DNA of 64,000 bases from Amycolatopsis pittospori (GTDB lineage Bacteria > Actinomycetota > Actinomycetes > Mycobacteriales > Pseudonocardiaceae), in the NCBI RefSeq assembly GCF_013870525.1, contig NZ_JACBXD010000012.1, forward strand, positions 1 to 64,000, written 5' to 3'. The translations under genes were made by a program, and so were the position numbers. Every line of letters starts with the position of its first letter. Within the stretch, counting starts at the first letter, position 1. Under the pieces are notes generated by a model. That model had not been told where the DNA came from and made no database searches. It worked only from the letters and a program-made list of their open reading frames with translations. Below are positions 48,771 to 57,619 of this stretch, one piece after another.

Positions 48771-51245
48771 CACCTCGGCCGCCCTGCCGCGCAGGGACAG
48801 CGCCGCCGGGACGAGCGCGGAGAGCAGCACGATCCCGAACACCACACCGAGAATCGTCAGGTACTGGCTCGGCGGCAGCACGGGGATCCAGCTGCCGTCG
48901 AGCGTCCTGGCCGTGGCGATCAGGCCGGCCAGCGCGGCGACTGTCCCGCCCGCCATGCCGAACACGGCCACGACACAGGCTTCGCCGCACACCATGGTCA
49001 GCACCTGCCTGCCGTTCGCGCCGAGCAGCCGGAGTCCGGCGAGCTCACCTCGCCTTTGCAGGGTCGACGTGACCAGTGTGTTCGCCACGGACAGGCCCGC
49101 GTACAGCGCGACCAACCCGATGATCAGGTATCCGGCGTACCTGGCTTCGTCCCGGTCGCCGGGCAGGCCGGCCAGGTAATCCGATTCGGACTGTGCGCGA
49201 AGGCCGAGCATGCCCAGATCGCCTTCGCTCAGGTATTCGGCGGTGGCGCGTGGATCGGACGAACGCAGATGGACCGCACGCGCCGGGGTCCCGGACGACT
49301 CCGGGAGATCCGGTGAGAGGACGAAATCCCCGAACCCCAGTGAATGCCGGTAGACGGCGGCGATCCGGACGGGGCGGGTCTCACCGGCGGCGGTCCAGGT
49401 GCGGATCTCGTCGCCCACGTGCCAGCCGTTCGGGCCGGCCACCGTCGTGCTCACCGCGACCGCCGCTCCGCGCAATCCGGTGAGCGTTCCCTCGGTGAGG
49501 CCGAGATCGAGTACGGGCCCGGCGTCACCGGTGTCGAGCGCGACGGCGCCATGCGCCAGGGGGCGGCGTTCGCCCAGCTCGGTGACCTCCGCGATGAGGG
49601 AAACACCATGGATCGCGGTGGCCTCGGTGACGCCGGGTGCGGATCTGATCGCGGCCACGGCCCCTGGGGTCAGGCCGCCGGATCGGCTCGCGATCAGATC
49701 CGCGGTGGTGCGTTGCTCCTCCTGCTTCGCCGTCGCGTGCTGTTCGGTCGCTCCGGTGAACAGGAGGCCACAAGTGAGCCCGACGGCGAGGATCACCGGC
49801 ACCGCGGCCGTCGCCACCAATCGGGGACGGAGCGCGGTATTGGCGCGGGCGAGCAGGCCGGCGGCGCCGGAGAGTCCGCTGACCGCGCGTCCGGCGACAG
49901 CGATCACCGGACGGCTGATGGCGGGGCCGAGCAGGACGAGCGCCGTGATCAGCACGATCAGCACCATCGAGGAGGCGGCGAGCCCGCCCGCTCCGCCGAG
50001 TTCGGGGGAGAGCGCCGCCAGCGCGAGCCCGCCGAGGAGGAGAAGCAAGCCGGAAACGGTCCGGAGCAGGGGAATCCGGCGGTCCGGTACCGAGGCCTCA
50101 CGCAACGCGTCGGTCGGCCGGACGCGGCTCGCCTGCCGGGCGGCCGACAGTGAGGCGATCTGGACGACGCAGACGGTCAGCGTCACCGCGATCACCAGCG
50201 GCAGCGGTCCGCGGATCAGGGTGAAGCCCTCGTCGGTGAAGCCGAAGCGGACGAACAAGGCGCGGATGCCGCCGGCGACCGGCGCGGCCAGCACGCAGCC
50301 GACCCCGCCCGCCAGCAGTGAGATGCCCAGGGCCTGCACCGCGACCAGCCGCCGGATCTGGCGTCGGCTCGCGCCGATCGCCCTGATCACGGCGATTTCA
50401 CGGTGGCGCCTGGCGAATACCAGGCCCAGTGTCGAGCTGACCACGAACACGGCGGCCACGAGTGCGAACCCGCCGATGTTGCTGATCAGGCTGACCAGCC
50501 CTTCGACAGCGCCCCGGTCCGAACCCGCCAGCGCTTCGTCCTTCGCGGCACCGGAGAGCACCTCGACCCCGTCGAGCCCGGCGAGCCGGTCGGCCACCGC
50601 CTGCTGTGCCGCGGGGTCCGCGAGCCGCACCCCGACGAGGTCGATCCAGCGATCGGAACCGGTGAGCCGCCCGACGTCGACGGGCACGAAGTACACCGCC
50701 TGCTCCGGTCCTTCGCTCAACCCGGTCACCCGGAAGTCGGACGGGGTTTCGAGTGTCCGCACCACGGCACCGACGCTCACGCCGAGCCGTGCCGCGAGTG
50801 TCCGGTCGAACGCCACCTCGCCCGGCCGGTCCGGCGCGCGTCCTTCGGCCACCGGCGTCGGTGCTTCCCAAGCCCGGCCCAGCCGGGCGGCGGCGTGTCC
50901 GGTCAGGACGGTGACGTCGAACGTGGCCATGGGGACCGCTGAGGAAACCCCCGGCACAGCGGCGGCCGACCGGACGAGATCGCCGGTCGACCGAGGCGGA
51001 GTCGCGAGGGCAAGCCGCACGCTCTTCTCGTGGCCGCCGATCACCACCGGGATGTCCACAGTGGACTTTGCGCGGACGACGAGGTCGGCGGAGGAGCCGC
51101 GTGGCTGGCCGGGCGGCTGCCGCAGCGCCGACTCGAACAGGATCCCGCAGGCACCCACGAGGGTCGTCGCGAGCACGGCGGCGCAGATGGCACCGAGCGC
51201 ACCGGCGAGATGATGGCGCAGGGAGCTGAACGCGAGCCTGAACAC
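48753..51245 (-). CDS. MacB/FtsX-type ABC transporter permease
   Basis: An 830-residue membrane protein with two FtsX repeats. There is an N-terminal helix, an extracellular domain, three helices about residues 270-390 ([22 protein letters not shown]), a second extracellular domain and three C-terminal helices. Such permeases work with one ATPase to export peptides or lipids, or to give resistance. The GTG at 51245 lies one base after the ATPase stop. The gene ends inside the last 18 bases of the convergent LuxR gene. Confidence 0.88.
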   Translation of the reverse strand: MFRLAFSSLRHHLAGALGAICAAVLATTLVGACGILFESALRQPPGQPRGSSADLVVRAKSTVDIPVVIGGHEKSVRLALATPPRSTGDLVRSAAAVPGVSSAVPMATFDVTVLTGHAAARLGRAWEAPTPVAEGRAPDRPGEVAFDRTLAARLGVSVGAVVRTLETPSDFRVTGLSEGPEQAVYFVPVDVGRLTGSDRWIDLVGVRLADPAAQQAVADRLAGLDGVEVLSGAAKDEALAGSDRGAVEGLVSLISNIGGFALVAAVFVVSSTLGLVFARRHREIAVIRAIGASRRQIRRLVAVQALGISLLAGGVGCVLAAPVAGGIRALFVRFGFTDEGFTLIRGPLPLVIAVTLTVCVVQIASLSAARQASRVRPTDALREASVPDRRIPLLRTVSGLLLLLGGLALAALSPELGGAGGLAASSMVLIVLITALVLLGPAISRPVIAVAGRAVSGLSGAAGLLARANTALRPRLVATAAVPVILAVGLTCGLLFTGATEQHATAKQEEQRTTADLIASRSGGLTPGAVAAIRSAPGVTEATAIHGVSLIAEVTELGERRPLAHGAVALDTGDAGPVLDLGLTEGTLTGLRGAAVAVSTTVAGPNGWHVGDEIRTWTAAGETRPVRIAAVYRHSLGFGDFVLSPDLPESSGTPARAVHLRSSDPRATAEYLSEGDLGMLGLRAQSESDYLAGLPGDRDEARYAGYLIIGLVALYAGLSVANTLVTSTLQRRGELAGLRLLGANGRQVLTMVCGEACVVAVFGMAGGTVAALAGLIATARTLDGSWIPVLPPSQYLTILGVVFGIVLLSALVPAALSLRGRAAEVLRGAD

Positions 51246-51246
51246 C

Positions 51247-52026
51247 TCAGGCCCCCAACTCGGCCAGCCAGGAACCGATGCGCTCCGCACTGGGCGACCT
51301 CAGCTCACCGGCGACCTTCCCGTCGGCGAAGAACACCACCCGGTCGGCCGTCGAGGCGGCCCGCGGATCGTGCGTGACCATCACGACCGTCTGGCCCAAG
51401 GTATCGACGGTTTCGCGGAGCAGTCCCAGCACCTCGGCGCCCGCGCGGGTGTCGAGCGCTCCGGTCGGCTCGTCGGCGAAGACCACGTCCGGTCTGGTGA
51501 ACAGCGCGCGGGCGATCGCGACCCGTTGCTGCTGCCCGCCGGAGAGCCGGCTCGGCAGGTGGCGGGCCCGGTCGGCCAGGCCGACCCTGGCCAGCAGTTC
51601 GTGCACGGCTTCACGGCGCACCCGCTGCCCGGCCAGCCTGCCGGGCAGTGCGACGTTCTCCGCGGCGGTCAGGGAAGCGACGAGGTTGAACGACTGGAAG
51701 ACGACCCCGATCCGCCGTCGGCGCACGTCCAGCAACTTCGACTCGCTGAGCCGGGTGAGCTCGGTGTCGCCGAGGTGGATACGGCCCTCGTCCGGCTTGT
51801 CGAGTCCTGCCGCGCAGTGCAACAACGTGCTCTTGCCCGAACCGGATGGACCCATCAGCGCGGTGAAGGTACCCGCGGCGAAGGTGAGTGACACTCCGTC
51901 CAGAGCGAGAACCCGTCCTTCGCCGCGTCCGTACCCCTTGCGCACCTGATCGAGCCGGACTTGCGCCGGCCCCGTTCCGGTCGCCGGCCGTACCCTCCGA
52001 GTTTCTTCTCCCCCAGATACCCGCAT
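51247..52026 (-). CDS. ABC transporter ATP-binding protein
   Basis: A 259-residue MacB/LolD-type ATPase. Walker A is GPSGSGKST, the signature is [15 protein letters not shown], Walker B is VVFADEPT and the H-loop is THD. It energises the downstream permease. The start is uncertain: ATG 52026 is typical in length, while 52077 adds 17 residues; neither has a strong ribosome site. With the two-component genes just upstream it forms a sensor/transporter set that may export or protect against the lanthipeptide. Confidence 0.88.
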   Translation of the reverse strand: MRVSGGEETRRVRPATGTGPAQVRLDQVRKGYGRGEGRVLALDGVSLTFAAGTFTALMGPSGSGKSTLLHCAAGLDKPDEGRIHLGDTELTRLSESKLLDVRRRRIGVVFQSFNLVASLTAAENVALPGRLAGQRVRREAVHELLARVGLADRARHLPSRLSGGQQQRVAIARALFTRPDVVFADEPTGALDTRAGAEVLGLLRETVDTLGQTVVMVTHDPRAASTADRVVFFADGKVAGELRSPSAERIGSWLAELGA

Positions 52027-52163
52027 CGGCCGAGGATAACAAGATTCCCGACCGGGAAACTGGTTCTTTCGCCGCATTCCGATGGTTCACTCGGAGAGTT
52101 GAGTCTGATTACGCACAATTGAGACTAAAGATTCCAGGCGGCAGATCTTTCGATTCTTTTCGG

Positions 52164-52889
52164 CTATCCGGAGCTGAATGTCGCGACTCCGGTCTCGTAG
52201 GCGACGATCGCCGCCTGCACCCGGTTGCTCAGCCCCAGTTTGCTCAGCAGCCTGGCTACCCGGCTCTTCACCGCGGGTTCGCTGAGATCGAGTTCACCCG
52301 CGATCTCCAGGTTCGAGTACCCGAGTGCGATCAGGCGCAGGACGTCCAGTTCCCGCGCGGTCAGCTCGCCGAGCCGGTCGCGGGCGCAGGCCACCGCCGA
52401 GTCCGGCTTCGCGGTGCCGGGGTCCCGGCGGCGCGCCGTGATCGGCGGGCCGTCGGCGATGTACTGGCGAAGGATCCGGCGGGTGATACTCGGCGTCAGA
52501 ATGGATTCACCGGCCGCGACGACACTGATTCCGGCGGCCAGTTCGTCGGGGGAGCTCGTTTTCAGCAGAAATCCGTTCGCGCCCGCGCGTAAAGCCGCGT
52601 AGACGTAGGAATCGAGATCGAACGCGGTCAGCACGAGCACCGCCGGGCATTCCCCGAAGTCGGCGGGCCAATGGCCGCGCAGTTCGGTTATCGCGTCGAC
52701 GCCGTCGGTCTCCGGCATGCGGATGTCCATCACGATGACGTCCGGCCGGTGCCGCAGCGCGGTCTCCAGCACGCGGCGTCCGTCGGTGGCCTCGGCCACC
52801 ACTTCGAGCTCGCCGCGGCCGTCCAGCAGCAGCCGGAGTCCCGCACGCACGACGTCCTGATCGTCGACGAGCATGATCCGTAACGTCAC
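52164..52889 (-). CDS. NarL/LuxR-type response regulator
   Basis: A 241-residue regulator with an intact receiver (LVDDQDVVRAGLRLLL acidic pocket, VIVMDIRMPETDG phospho-Asp, and LKTSSPDEL with Lys) and a C-terminal LuxR helix-turn-helix (LTARELDVLRLIALGYSN). GTG start overlaps the histidine kinase stop (GTGA). Its likely targets are the adjacent ABC transporter genes and possibly the lanthipeptide operon. Confidence 0.93.
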   Translation of the reverse strand: MTLRIMLVDDQDVVRAGLRLLLDGRGELEVVAEATDGRRVLETALRHRPDVIVMDIRMPETDGVDAITELRGHWPADFGECPAVLVLTAFDLDSYVYAALRAGANGFLLKTSSPDELAAGISVVAAGESILTPSITRRILRQYIADGPPITARRRDPGTAKPDSAVACARDRLGELTARELDVLRLIALGYSNLEIAGELDLSEPAVKSRVARLLSKLGLSNRVQAAIVAYETGVATFSSG

Positions 52890-54022
52890 GGTTCCTCCAC
52901 GACCAGTACTGCCTCGACCCGATAGCCGCCGTCGACCGGCCCCGCCTCGAAGCTGCCGCCGAACAGCGCCACTCGCTCCCGCATCCCGACCAGCCCGCGT
53001 CCCGAGCTCGGGTTCGGCGTCGTCTTGGCCGTGCTCCGGCCGTTCACCACTTCGACCCGCAGCGCGTGGGGAAACCGTTCCACCTCGGCCCGCACGGTGG
53101 TCGGGCCGGCGTGATTGACCACGTTCGTCAGCGCTTCCTGCAGGATCCGGTACGCGGCGGTCTGCACCGCCTCCGCCACCTGCAGCGCGGCGGGCGCGAT
53201 CGTCACGGTGACCTCGTTGCCCGCCGCCCGTACCGGTTCGACCAGCCGGGCGACGTTCCGCAGCGACGGCTGGGTGCGCTGTTCGCCGTCGTCGCTGTCG
53301 AGCAGCCCGACGATCCAACGGGCCTCGGAGATCACCGCCTTGCTGGCGGCGCCCACGTGGCGGAGGCTCGTCTTGGCCGTGGCGGGGTTGACCTCCAGGG
53401 CCTCGCTCGCGGCGTAGGCGTGGACGCTGATCGCGCTGATGTGATGGGCGACCGCGTCGTGCAGGTCCCTGGCGATCCGGCTGCGTTCGGCGATCACCGC
53501 CCGTTGCGCGTTCTTCTCCTGCTCGCGCCGCAGTGCCTCGGTGAGCTGGCGCGTGCGCTGATGCTGCGCGCCGAGCAGCCATGCCGTCCCGAACAGCAGC
53601 AGCCCGCTCAGGTAAGGCGTCACCGAGGTCGTCTGTCCAAGGATCGCGGGGACGGCCTGGCTCCACACCACGCTCAGGACGCCCGAGACGACCTGCGCTT
53701 TGCCGGAGAGGAAGTTCCCCGCGCTGTAGACGGCCAGTAGCGCGGGGATGTCGCCGAGTGCGGTGGCGTAGCCGCCCCAGGCCACCACGAGAGCGACGCC
53801 CAGCACCGCGGCCCAGGCCGGGAGCGGCCATTTGTGGCGGATCGCCAGTGGCCAGGTGCCCGCGGCGGAGAGCACGAGTTCGACGGCGAGGCGTTGGCCG
53901 GACTCGGCGTGGGTGAGCAGCCACGTCCACCAGATGGCGCACAACACCGACGCCAGCACTATGTCTTGCACCAGCGGCGGCGGTGACCTGCGGGATCGCC
54001 ACCAGGTCGATACCCAAGTCAT
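52886..54022 (-). CDS. Sensor histidine kinase (HisKA_3 type)
   Basis: A 378-residue kinase with four or five N-terminal membrane helices (about 17-165), a DHp segment with RIARDLHDAVAHHIS (phospho-His in DLHD), and a HATPase domain with an N-box (QEALTNVVNHAG) and G-box (GRGLVGMRER). It lacks a large extracellular sensor, like LiaS/DesK-type membrane-stress kinases. ATG 54022 is chosen because GGGAGG lies six bases upstream; longer frames to 54124 lack this. Confidence 0.9.
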   Translation of the reverse strand: MTWVSTWWRSRRSPPPLVQDIVLASVLCAIWWTWLLTHAESGQRLAVELVLSAAGTWPLAIRHKWPLPAWAAVLGVALVVAWGGYATALGDIPALLAVYSAGNFLSGKAQVVSGVLSVVWSQAVPAILGQTTSVTPYLSGLLLFGTAWLLGAQHQRTRQLTEALRREQEKNAQRAVIAERSRIARDLHDAVAHHISAISVHAYAASEALEVNPATAKTSLRHVGAASKAVISEARWIVGLLDSDDGEQRTQPSLRNVARLVEPVRAAGNEVTVTIAPAALQVAEAVQTAAYRILQEALTNVVNHAGPTTVRAEVERFPHALRVEVVNGRSTAKTTPNPSSGRGLVGMRERVALFGGSFEAGPVDGGYRVEAVLVVEEP

Positions 54023-54259
54023 AAGAGACCTCCCCCAGGTCATGATTGCCGGAAATCGCGTCGGCCGGGCAGGGCCGTGAACGAAGAAGACACGAACAGA
54101 CGAATGGCCGCGAAAGTACCGCATCGGAGGTTTCCGCCCGCGAGAACATCGGCCCCTTCCGGGCGGCCGAACTCGCCCGCCTCTCGCCCGAATCGACTGT
54201 GGAGGCTTCCGAGCTCAAGTAGAGTCCGCTGACCTATCCAGGGTTGGGGGTCACGGGCG

Positions 54260-54547
54260 GTGAGCGGGTACGAGGTCGAGATCGGCCAGCTGCGGAGCGC
54301 GGCCAAGGCCGCGGGATCCGCCGCGGACCAGGCCAGGGGCGTGGAACCGGGTGCCGGCCTGGACGCGATCGCCACGGCGTTGCCGGGCGGGGACGCGGCG
54401 AAGAACGCACCCACCCTCGCGTCGGCGTTCAACGAGCGCGCCAAGGCGCGGGCCGACGAGATCGACCAGTGGAGCGATTCGATCACTTCCGCCGCCAAGG
54501 CCTACTCCGACAACGAGAACTCCGCGAAAGAGGCTTTCGGGGGATGA
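54260..54547 (+). CDS. Small ESX/WXG100-like secreted protein
   Basis: A 95-residue helical protein (GTG start) with no signal peptide. It fits the EspC/WXG100-like size and helix-turn-helix hairpin shape, with NERAKARADEIDQWSDSIT in the second helix. Such proteins are substrates or partners of type VII secretion. It overlaps the next gene by ATGA, so the two are co-made. Confidence 0.7.
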   Translation: MSGYEVEIGQLRSAAKAAGSAADQARGVEPGAGLDAIATALPGGDAAKNAPTLASAFNERAKARADEIDQWSDSITSAAKAYSDNENSAKEAFGG

Positions 54548-55944
54548 CGGTCGGCTACGACGACGTCCGCAAATGGGACGCTGAAGCGATCAACGCGGCG
54601 GCCACCAACCTGAGTGGGCGCCGGGACAAACTCATCGGGCTGCAGGACGAACTCGACGATGCCCGGAAGCTGCCGGACTGGCACGGCCCCGCGGGCGAGC
54701 GCGCACGCGGTTCGCTGGGGGATACCCGGAACAAGGCCGAGATCCTGATCGCGGAGCTGTCCGCCGTCGAGCGCGCCCTGCAGAACGCGTCGGACGACGT
54801 GTCCGCCTTGACGACCCGGGTCGCGAACAACGATTCCCTCGCCGGCACCTACCAGTTCCGCATCGCCGCCGACGGCGCGATCGTGGACGACAAGCCCGCC
54901 GACCCTCCGCCGAAGTCGCGGTTCGAAGCCGAAGACCGCGCCGAGACCGCGCGGCACCGCGAAACCATCCGGAAACAGCTGGAACAGGAAACCGGGGCGA
55001 TCCTCACCACGGCGAACAACATCGACGCCGCCCTCGCCCGGGTAATGCGTATGGCGCAGGACGGCAAGGTCAGCGACCACGGAGCGACCACCCTCGCCGG
55101 CGCCAAGAAGGGCGGGGAGATCGACGCCCAGGTGATCGACATGGAGCAGTCGCTGCGCGACGCCGGGCTGCTCAGCGGGCCGCCCGCGTCCGGCCACTAC
55201 CGGCAGTGGCTCGAGAACGCCGTACGCCGGGGCGTTTCGATCGACACGATCAAGAAGATCGCGTCGGAACACGACATCACACCGGAGGACTTCGAGGTCC
55301 TCGACGGAATGGAAGAGATCCGCGAGGACGAGGACGGCGACGGGACCTTCAAGTCGTACTTCCTGATGCCGACCGACATCAGCGGGGACGACGCCGCCAA
55401 GGCGGTGCGGATGACCTACATCATGAACGCGGGCACCGACTACGGCACCGAGGGCGAAAAGACCGACTTCGCACCGACCCCGTACGGATCCGAGGAACTA
55501 CGGCGGATCACCGACCGGCAACGGGAGAATTCCTGGAGCTACGACGACGATGTGGGCTTCGTGCACGACAACGGCGGGCGGCTGGTGACCACCCCGAACG
55601 GCATGATGATGGGCCTGGGCGGGAACCTCGTCCAGGACCAGTTCAGCCAACGCGGCGGAACGACCTGGGGCGACACGTTCATGCTGAACATCGACGACCC
55701 GAAGGATCCGGCGCAACAGCTTCGCGAGGTCGCGAAGTCCGGCCACGCCTGGTACGAGGAGGATGGCAGCGCGTCCCAGGGGTCGCTCGACATGGACCGG
55801 CTGCTGCATCACGAGGAGCGCCACTCCCAGCAATGGGGGCGCGAAGGCTACGCGGGCTTCCTCGCCTCCTACGCGTGGGAGCAGGTCACCGGCGGCAACG
55901 AGACCGAGGAAGACGCGGGACTGTCCGATGGCGGATATCACTAG
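54544..55944 (+). CDS. Probable type VII-linked protein with HExxH motif
   Basis: A 466-residue protein. Residues 1-110 are helical with a W-x-G-like turn (LPDWHGPAGERARGS), as in ESX-associated N-terminal domains of polymorphic proteins. The middle is charged and helical. Near residue 424 is LLHHEERHSQQWG, an HExxH zinc-peptidase motif followed by a Gln/Trp helix as in small DUF4157-like peptidases. No signal peptide is present, which fits type VII export with the upstream small partner. It could be a toxin or cell-surface peptidase. No clear immunity gene is recognisable, but the following lipoprotein is a candidate. Confidence 0.68.
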   Translation: MTVGYDDVRKWDAEAINAAATNLSGRRDKLIGLQDELDDARKLPDWHGPAGERARGSLGDTRNKAEILIAELSAVERALQNASDDVSALTTRVANNDSLAGTYQFRIAADGAIVDDKPADPPPKSRFEAEDRAETARHRETIRKQLEQETGAILTTANNIDAALARVMRMAQDGKVSDHGATTLAGAKKGGEIDAQVIDMEQSLRDAGLLSGPPASGHYRQWLENAVRRGVSIDTIKKIASEHDITPEDFEVLDGMEEIREDEDGDGTFKSYFLMPTDISGDDAAKAVRMTYIMNAGTDYGTEGEKTDFAPTPYGSEELRRITDRQRENSWSYDDDVGFVHDNGGRLVTTPNGMMMGLGGNLVQDQFSQRGGTTWGDTFMLNIDDPKDPAQQLREVAKSGHAWYEEDGSASQGSLDMDRLLHHEERHSQQWGREGYAGFLASYAWEQVTGGNETEEDAGLSDGGYH

Positions 55945-56485
55945 GGGATCGCGCGTCGCCTGCGCCGCCTTACTCGTGGCGGCAGTGGCCGCGGCGTGCG
56001 ACACCAAGGCGCAATTCGCGCCCTCATTGCCACCGGAGGCCGGGTTCCGCGTCGACGACGGTGTCCTGAAACTGTGGACGGGCACCCCGTGCGAGGGCGT
56101 CATCCGCGTGAGACTGACCTTCGATTCCGGCAGCAGGCAGAGCACGGAGCAGGTGTGGACCGCGCCGCAGCCGGGGGTGCGGGTGGAGCGCCTCGACCTG
56201 CTGAGTACCGACGGGGGATCCTCGCCGGACGCTGATGGGCCTCTCCAGGTCCAGACACCCTTGCCGGCCGGCTACGACTGGACGAAGGCGGGCTCGATCG
56301 CCATCACCGTCGACGGCCCGGAAGCGAACGGCGCCAAAGCCGACGTCGCCCAGGTGCTGCGCGAGTCGGCCCAGCACCCGCCTGGGAGCTACCTGTTCGG
56401 CCGGAGCGGCTGGTTGGACGCGGTGGCCGTCCACCGCGAGAACCGGAAGTCGTTCCTGACCGTCTGCACTCCCGACCCCGAGTGA
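55928..56485 (+). CDS. Probable lipoprotein
   Basis: A 185-residue protein with a short signal sequence and a lipobox-like end (LLVAAVAAAC). The rest is soluble and hydrophilic with no recognised domain. Its start overlaps the HExxH gene end by 17 bases, so the two are translationally linked. Confidence 0.7.
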   Translation: MADITRGSRVACAALLVAAVAAACDTKAQFAPSLPPEAGFRVDDGVLKLWTGTPCEGVIRVRLTFDSGSRQSTEQVWTAPQPGVRVERLDLLSTDGGSSPDADGPLQVQTPLPAGYDWTKAGSIAITVDGPEANGAKADVAQVLRESAQHPPGSYLFGRSGWLDAVAVHRENRKSFLTVCTPDPE

Positions 56486-56508
56486 CGTTTCGACCAGCGG
56501 AGCCGAAC

Positions 56509-56745
56509 ATGGATACACCCAGCGCGTCGCGGACACTGCTCCGGCGTGTCGTGCTCGGCGCGTTCGCCTGCGTCGCCGCGGTGATCGTGCTGCTGGTCGG
56601 TACGGCAGTGCTCAGCGCCATCGGAGTGTCTTCCGATCCGCACGGCTACGGAATGTTCGCGGGAATCCTGTTCTCGGCGGTCCTGACACCGGTCGCGCTG
56701 GCGCTGTGGCTGCTGTACCGCTCGCTGCGACGGCGCGGCAAGTGA
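56509..56745 (+). CDS. Small two-helix membrane protein
   Basis: A 78-residue protein with two hydrophobic helices (VLGAFACVAAVIVLLVGTAV, and FAGILFSAVLTPVALALWLL) and a basic C-terminus. No family is recognised. The ATG at 56509 has GGAG upstream; a GTG at 56482 overlapping the upstream stop would add nine residues. It is the last gene of the ESX-like operon. Confidence 0.65.
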   Translation: MDTPSASRTLLRRVVLGAFACVAAVIVLLVGTAVLSAIGVSSDPHGYGMFAGILFSAVLTPVALALWLLYRSLRRRGK

Positions 56746-56756
56746 GCGCCGCGTGT

Positions 56757-57551
56757 TCAGGAGGGCAGTTCCCGCTCTGACCCGCGCGCCGCCCCACTCA
56801 CCAGCTGCTCGACCCCGTCCAGGATGCGGGCCAGCCCGAACCGGAAGGTGTGCAGGGGCGCGCTCGCCGCGTTGTGCGCCTCCCCGGCCGCCTGGCCGAT
56901 CCGCGCCGCCAACGGGAACAGTCCCGCGTCGGCCTCCGGGATCTCCGCGAGCACGGGGGCGCTGGCTGCCCACCACTGGGCGTCCGTCAGACCCGAGCGC
57001 CGGACGAGGCTCGCCGATTCGACCGAGCCGCGGGCCATGCCCTGGACGAAACCGTTGACCATCGCGACGACGGCGTCCATCTCCAGATCGGTCAGCCCGA
57101 TCGCGTCGACGGCGCCCAGTTCGCGTTCGTGCTTGGCGAAGGTGTGCGGGCCGAGGGGGAGCCGGCCGGTGGTGAGCTGGAGCAGCCACGGATGCCGGTG
57201 GTACATCTCCCACGCGTCCTCGGCGAGGATCGTCACGGTGACCCGCCAGTCGTGGCTCGGCGGCGGGTCGGTCAGCTCACCGTGCACCCGGTCCATCATC
57301 AGGTCGAGCAGTTCGGCGCGGCTGGGGATGTAGGTGTAGAGCGACATGGGGGAGACGCCGAGCCGTTCCGCACCGCGTCGCACCGACAACGCCGCGATCC
57401 CCTCGGCGTCCGCGAGTGCGATCGCGGCGGTGACGATGCCCTCGACCGTGAGTTTCGGTTTGGGGCCGCGGCGCGGTTTCTCCCGCACGCCCCAGAGCAG
57501 TTCGATGGTGCGCCGTGGATCGCCCGTTCCGGTGTAGTCCGCGTACGTCAT
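56757..57551 (-). CDS. TetR-family repressor with TetR_C_1-like domain
   Basis: A 264-residue regulator. An N-terminal extension is followed by the helix-turn-helix (LSVRRGAERLGVSPMSLYTY) and a C-terminal domain like that of tetracycline repressor relatives. It is divergent from the SNF2 helicase gene, 68 bases away, with an inverted-repeat operator between them. Confidence 0.9.
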   Translation of the reverse strand: MTYADYTGTGDPRRTIELLWGVREKPRRGPKPKLTVEGIVTAAIALADAEGIAALSVRRGAERLGVSPMSLYTYIPSRAELLDLMMDRVHGELTDPPPSHDWRVTVTILAEDAWEMYHRHPWLLQLTTGRLPLGPHTFAKHERELGAVDAIGLTDLEMDAVVAMVNGFVQGMARGSVESASLVRRSGLTDAQWWAASAPVLAEIPEADAGLFPLAARIGQAAGEAHNAASAPLHTFRFGLARILDGVEQLVSGAARGSERELPS

Positions 57552-57563
57552 CCGCTTCTCTCT

Positions 57564-57602
57564 ACGGTGTACAGAGTTGTGTTACCCTGAACTGTACACC
57601 GT
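57564..57602. promoter_or_regulatory. Inverted-repeat operator between TetR and helicase genes
   Basis: ACGGTGTACAG (57564-57574) and CTGTACACCGT (57592-57602) are perfect inverted copies. GTGTACA-type half sites are typical for TetR_C_1 repressors. The site lies in the 68-base gap and could cover both promoters. Confidence 0.75.
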
Positions 57603-57619
57603 ACAGAGATTGGGGTTGA

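Noticed and set aside
52164..54218. Single 684-residue fusion frame over the two-component genes
   Set aside because: The frame enters the response regulator only at 52889; upstream it reads the kinase gene out of frame. Two genes with a GTGA overlap are better supported.
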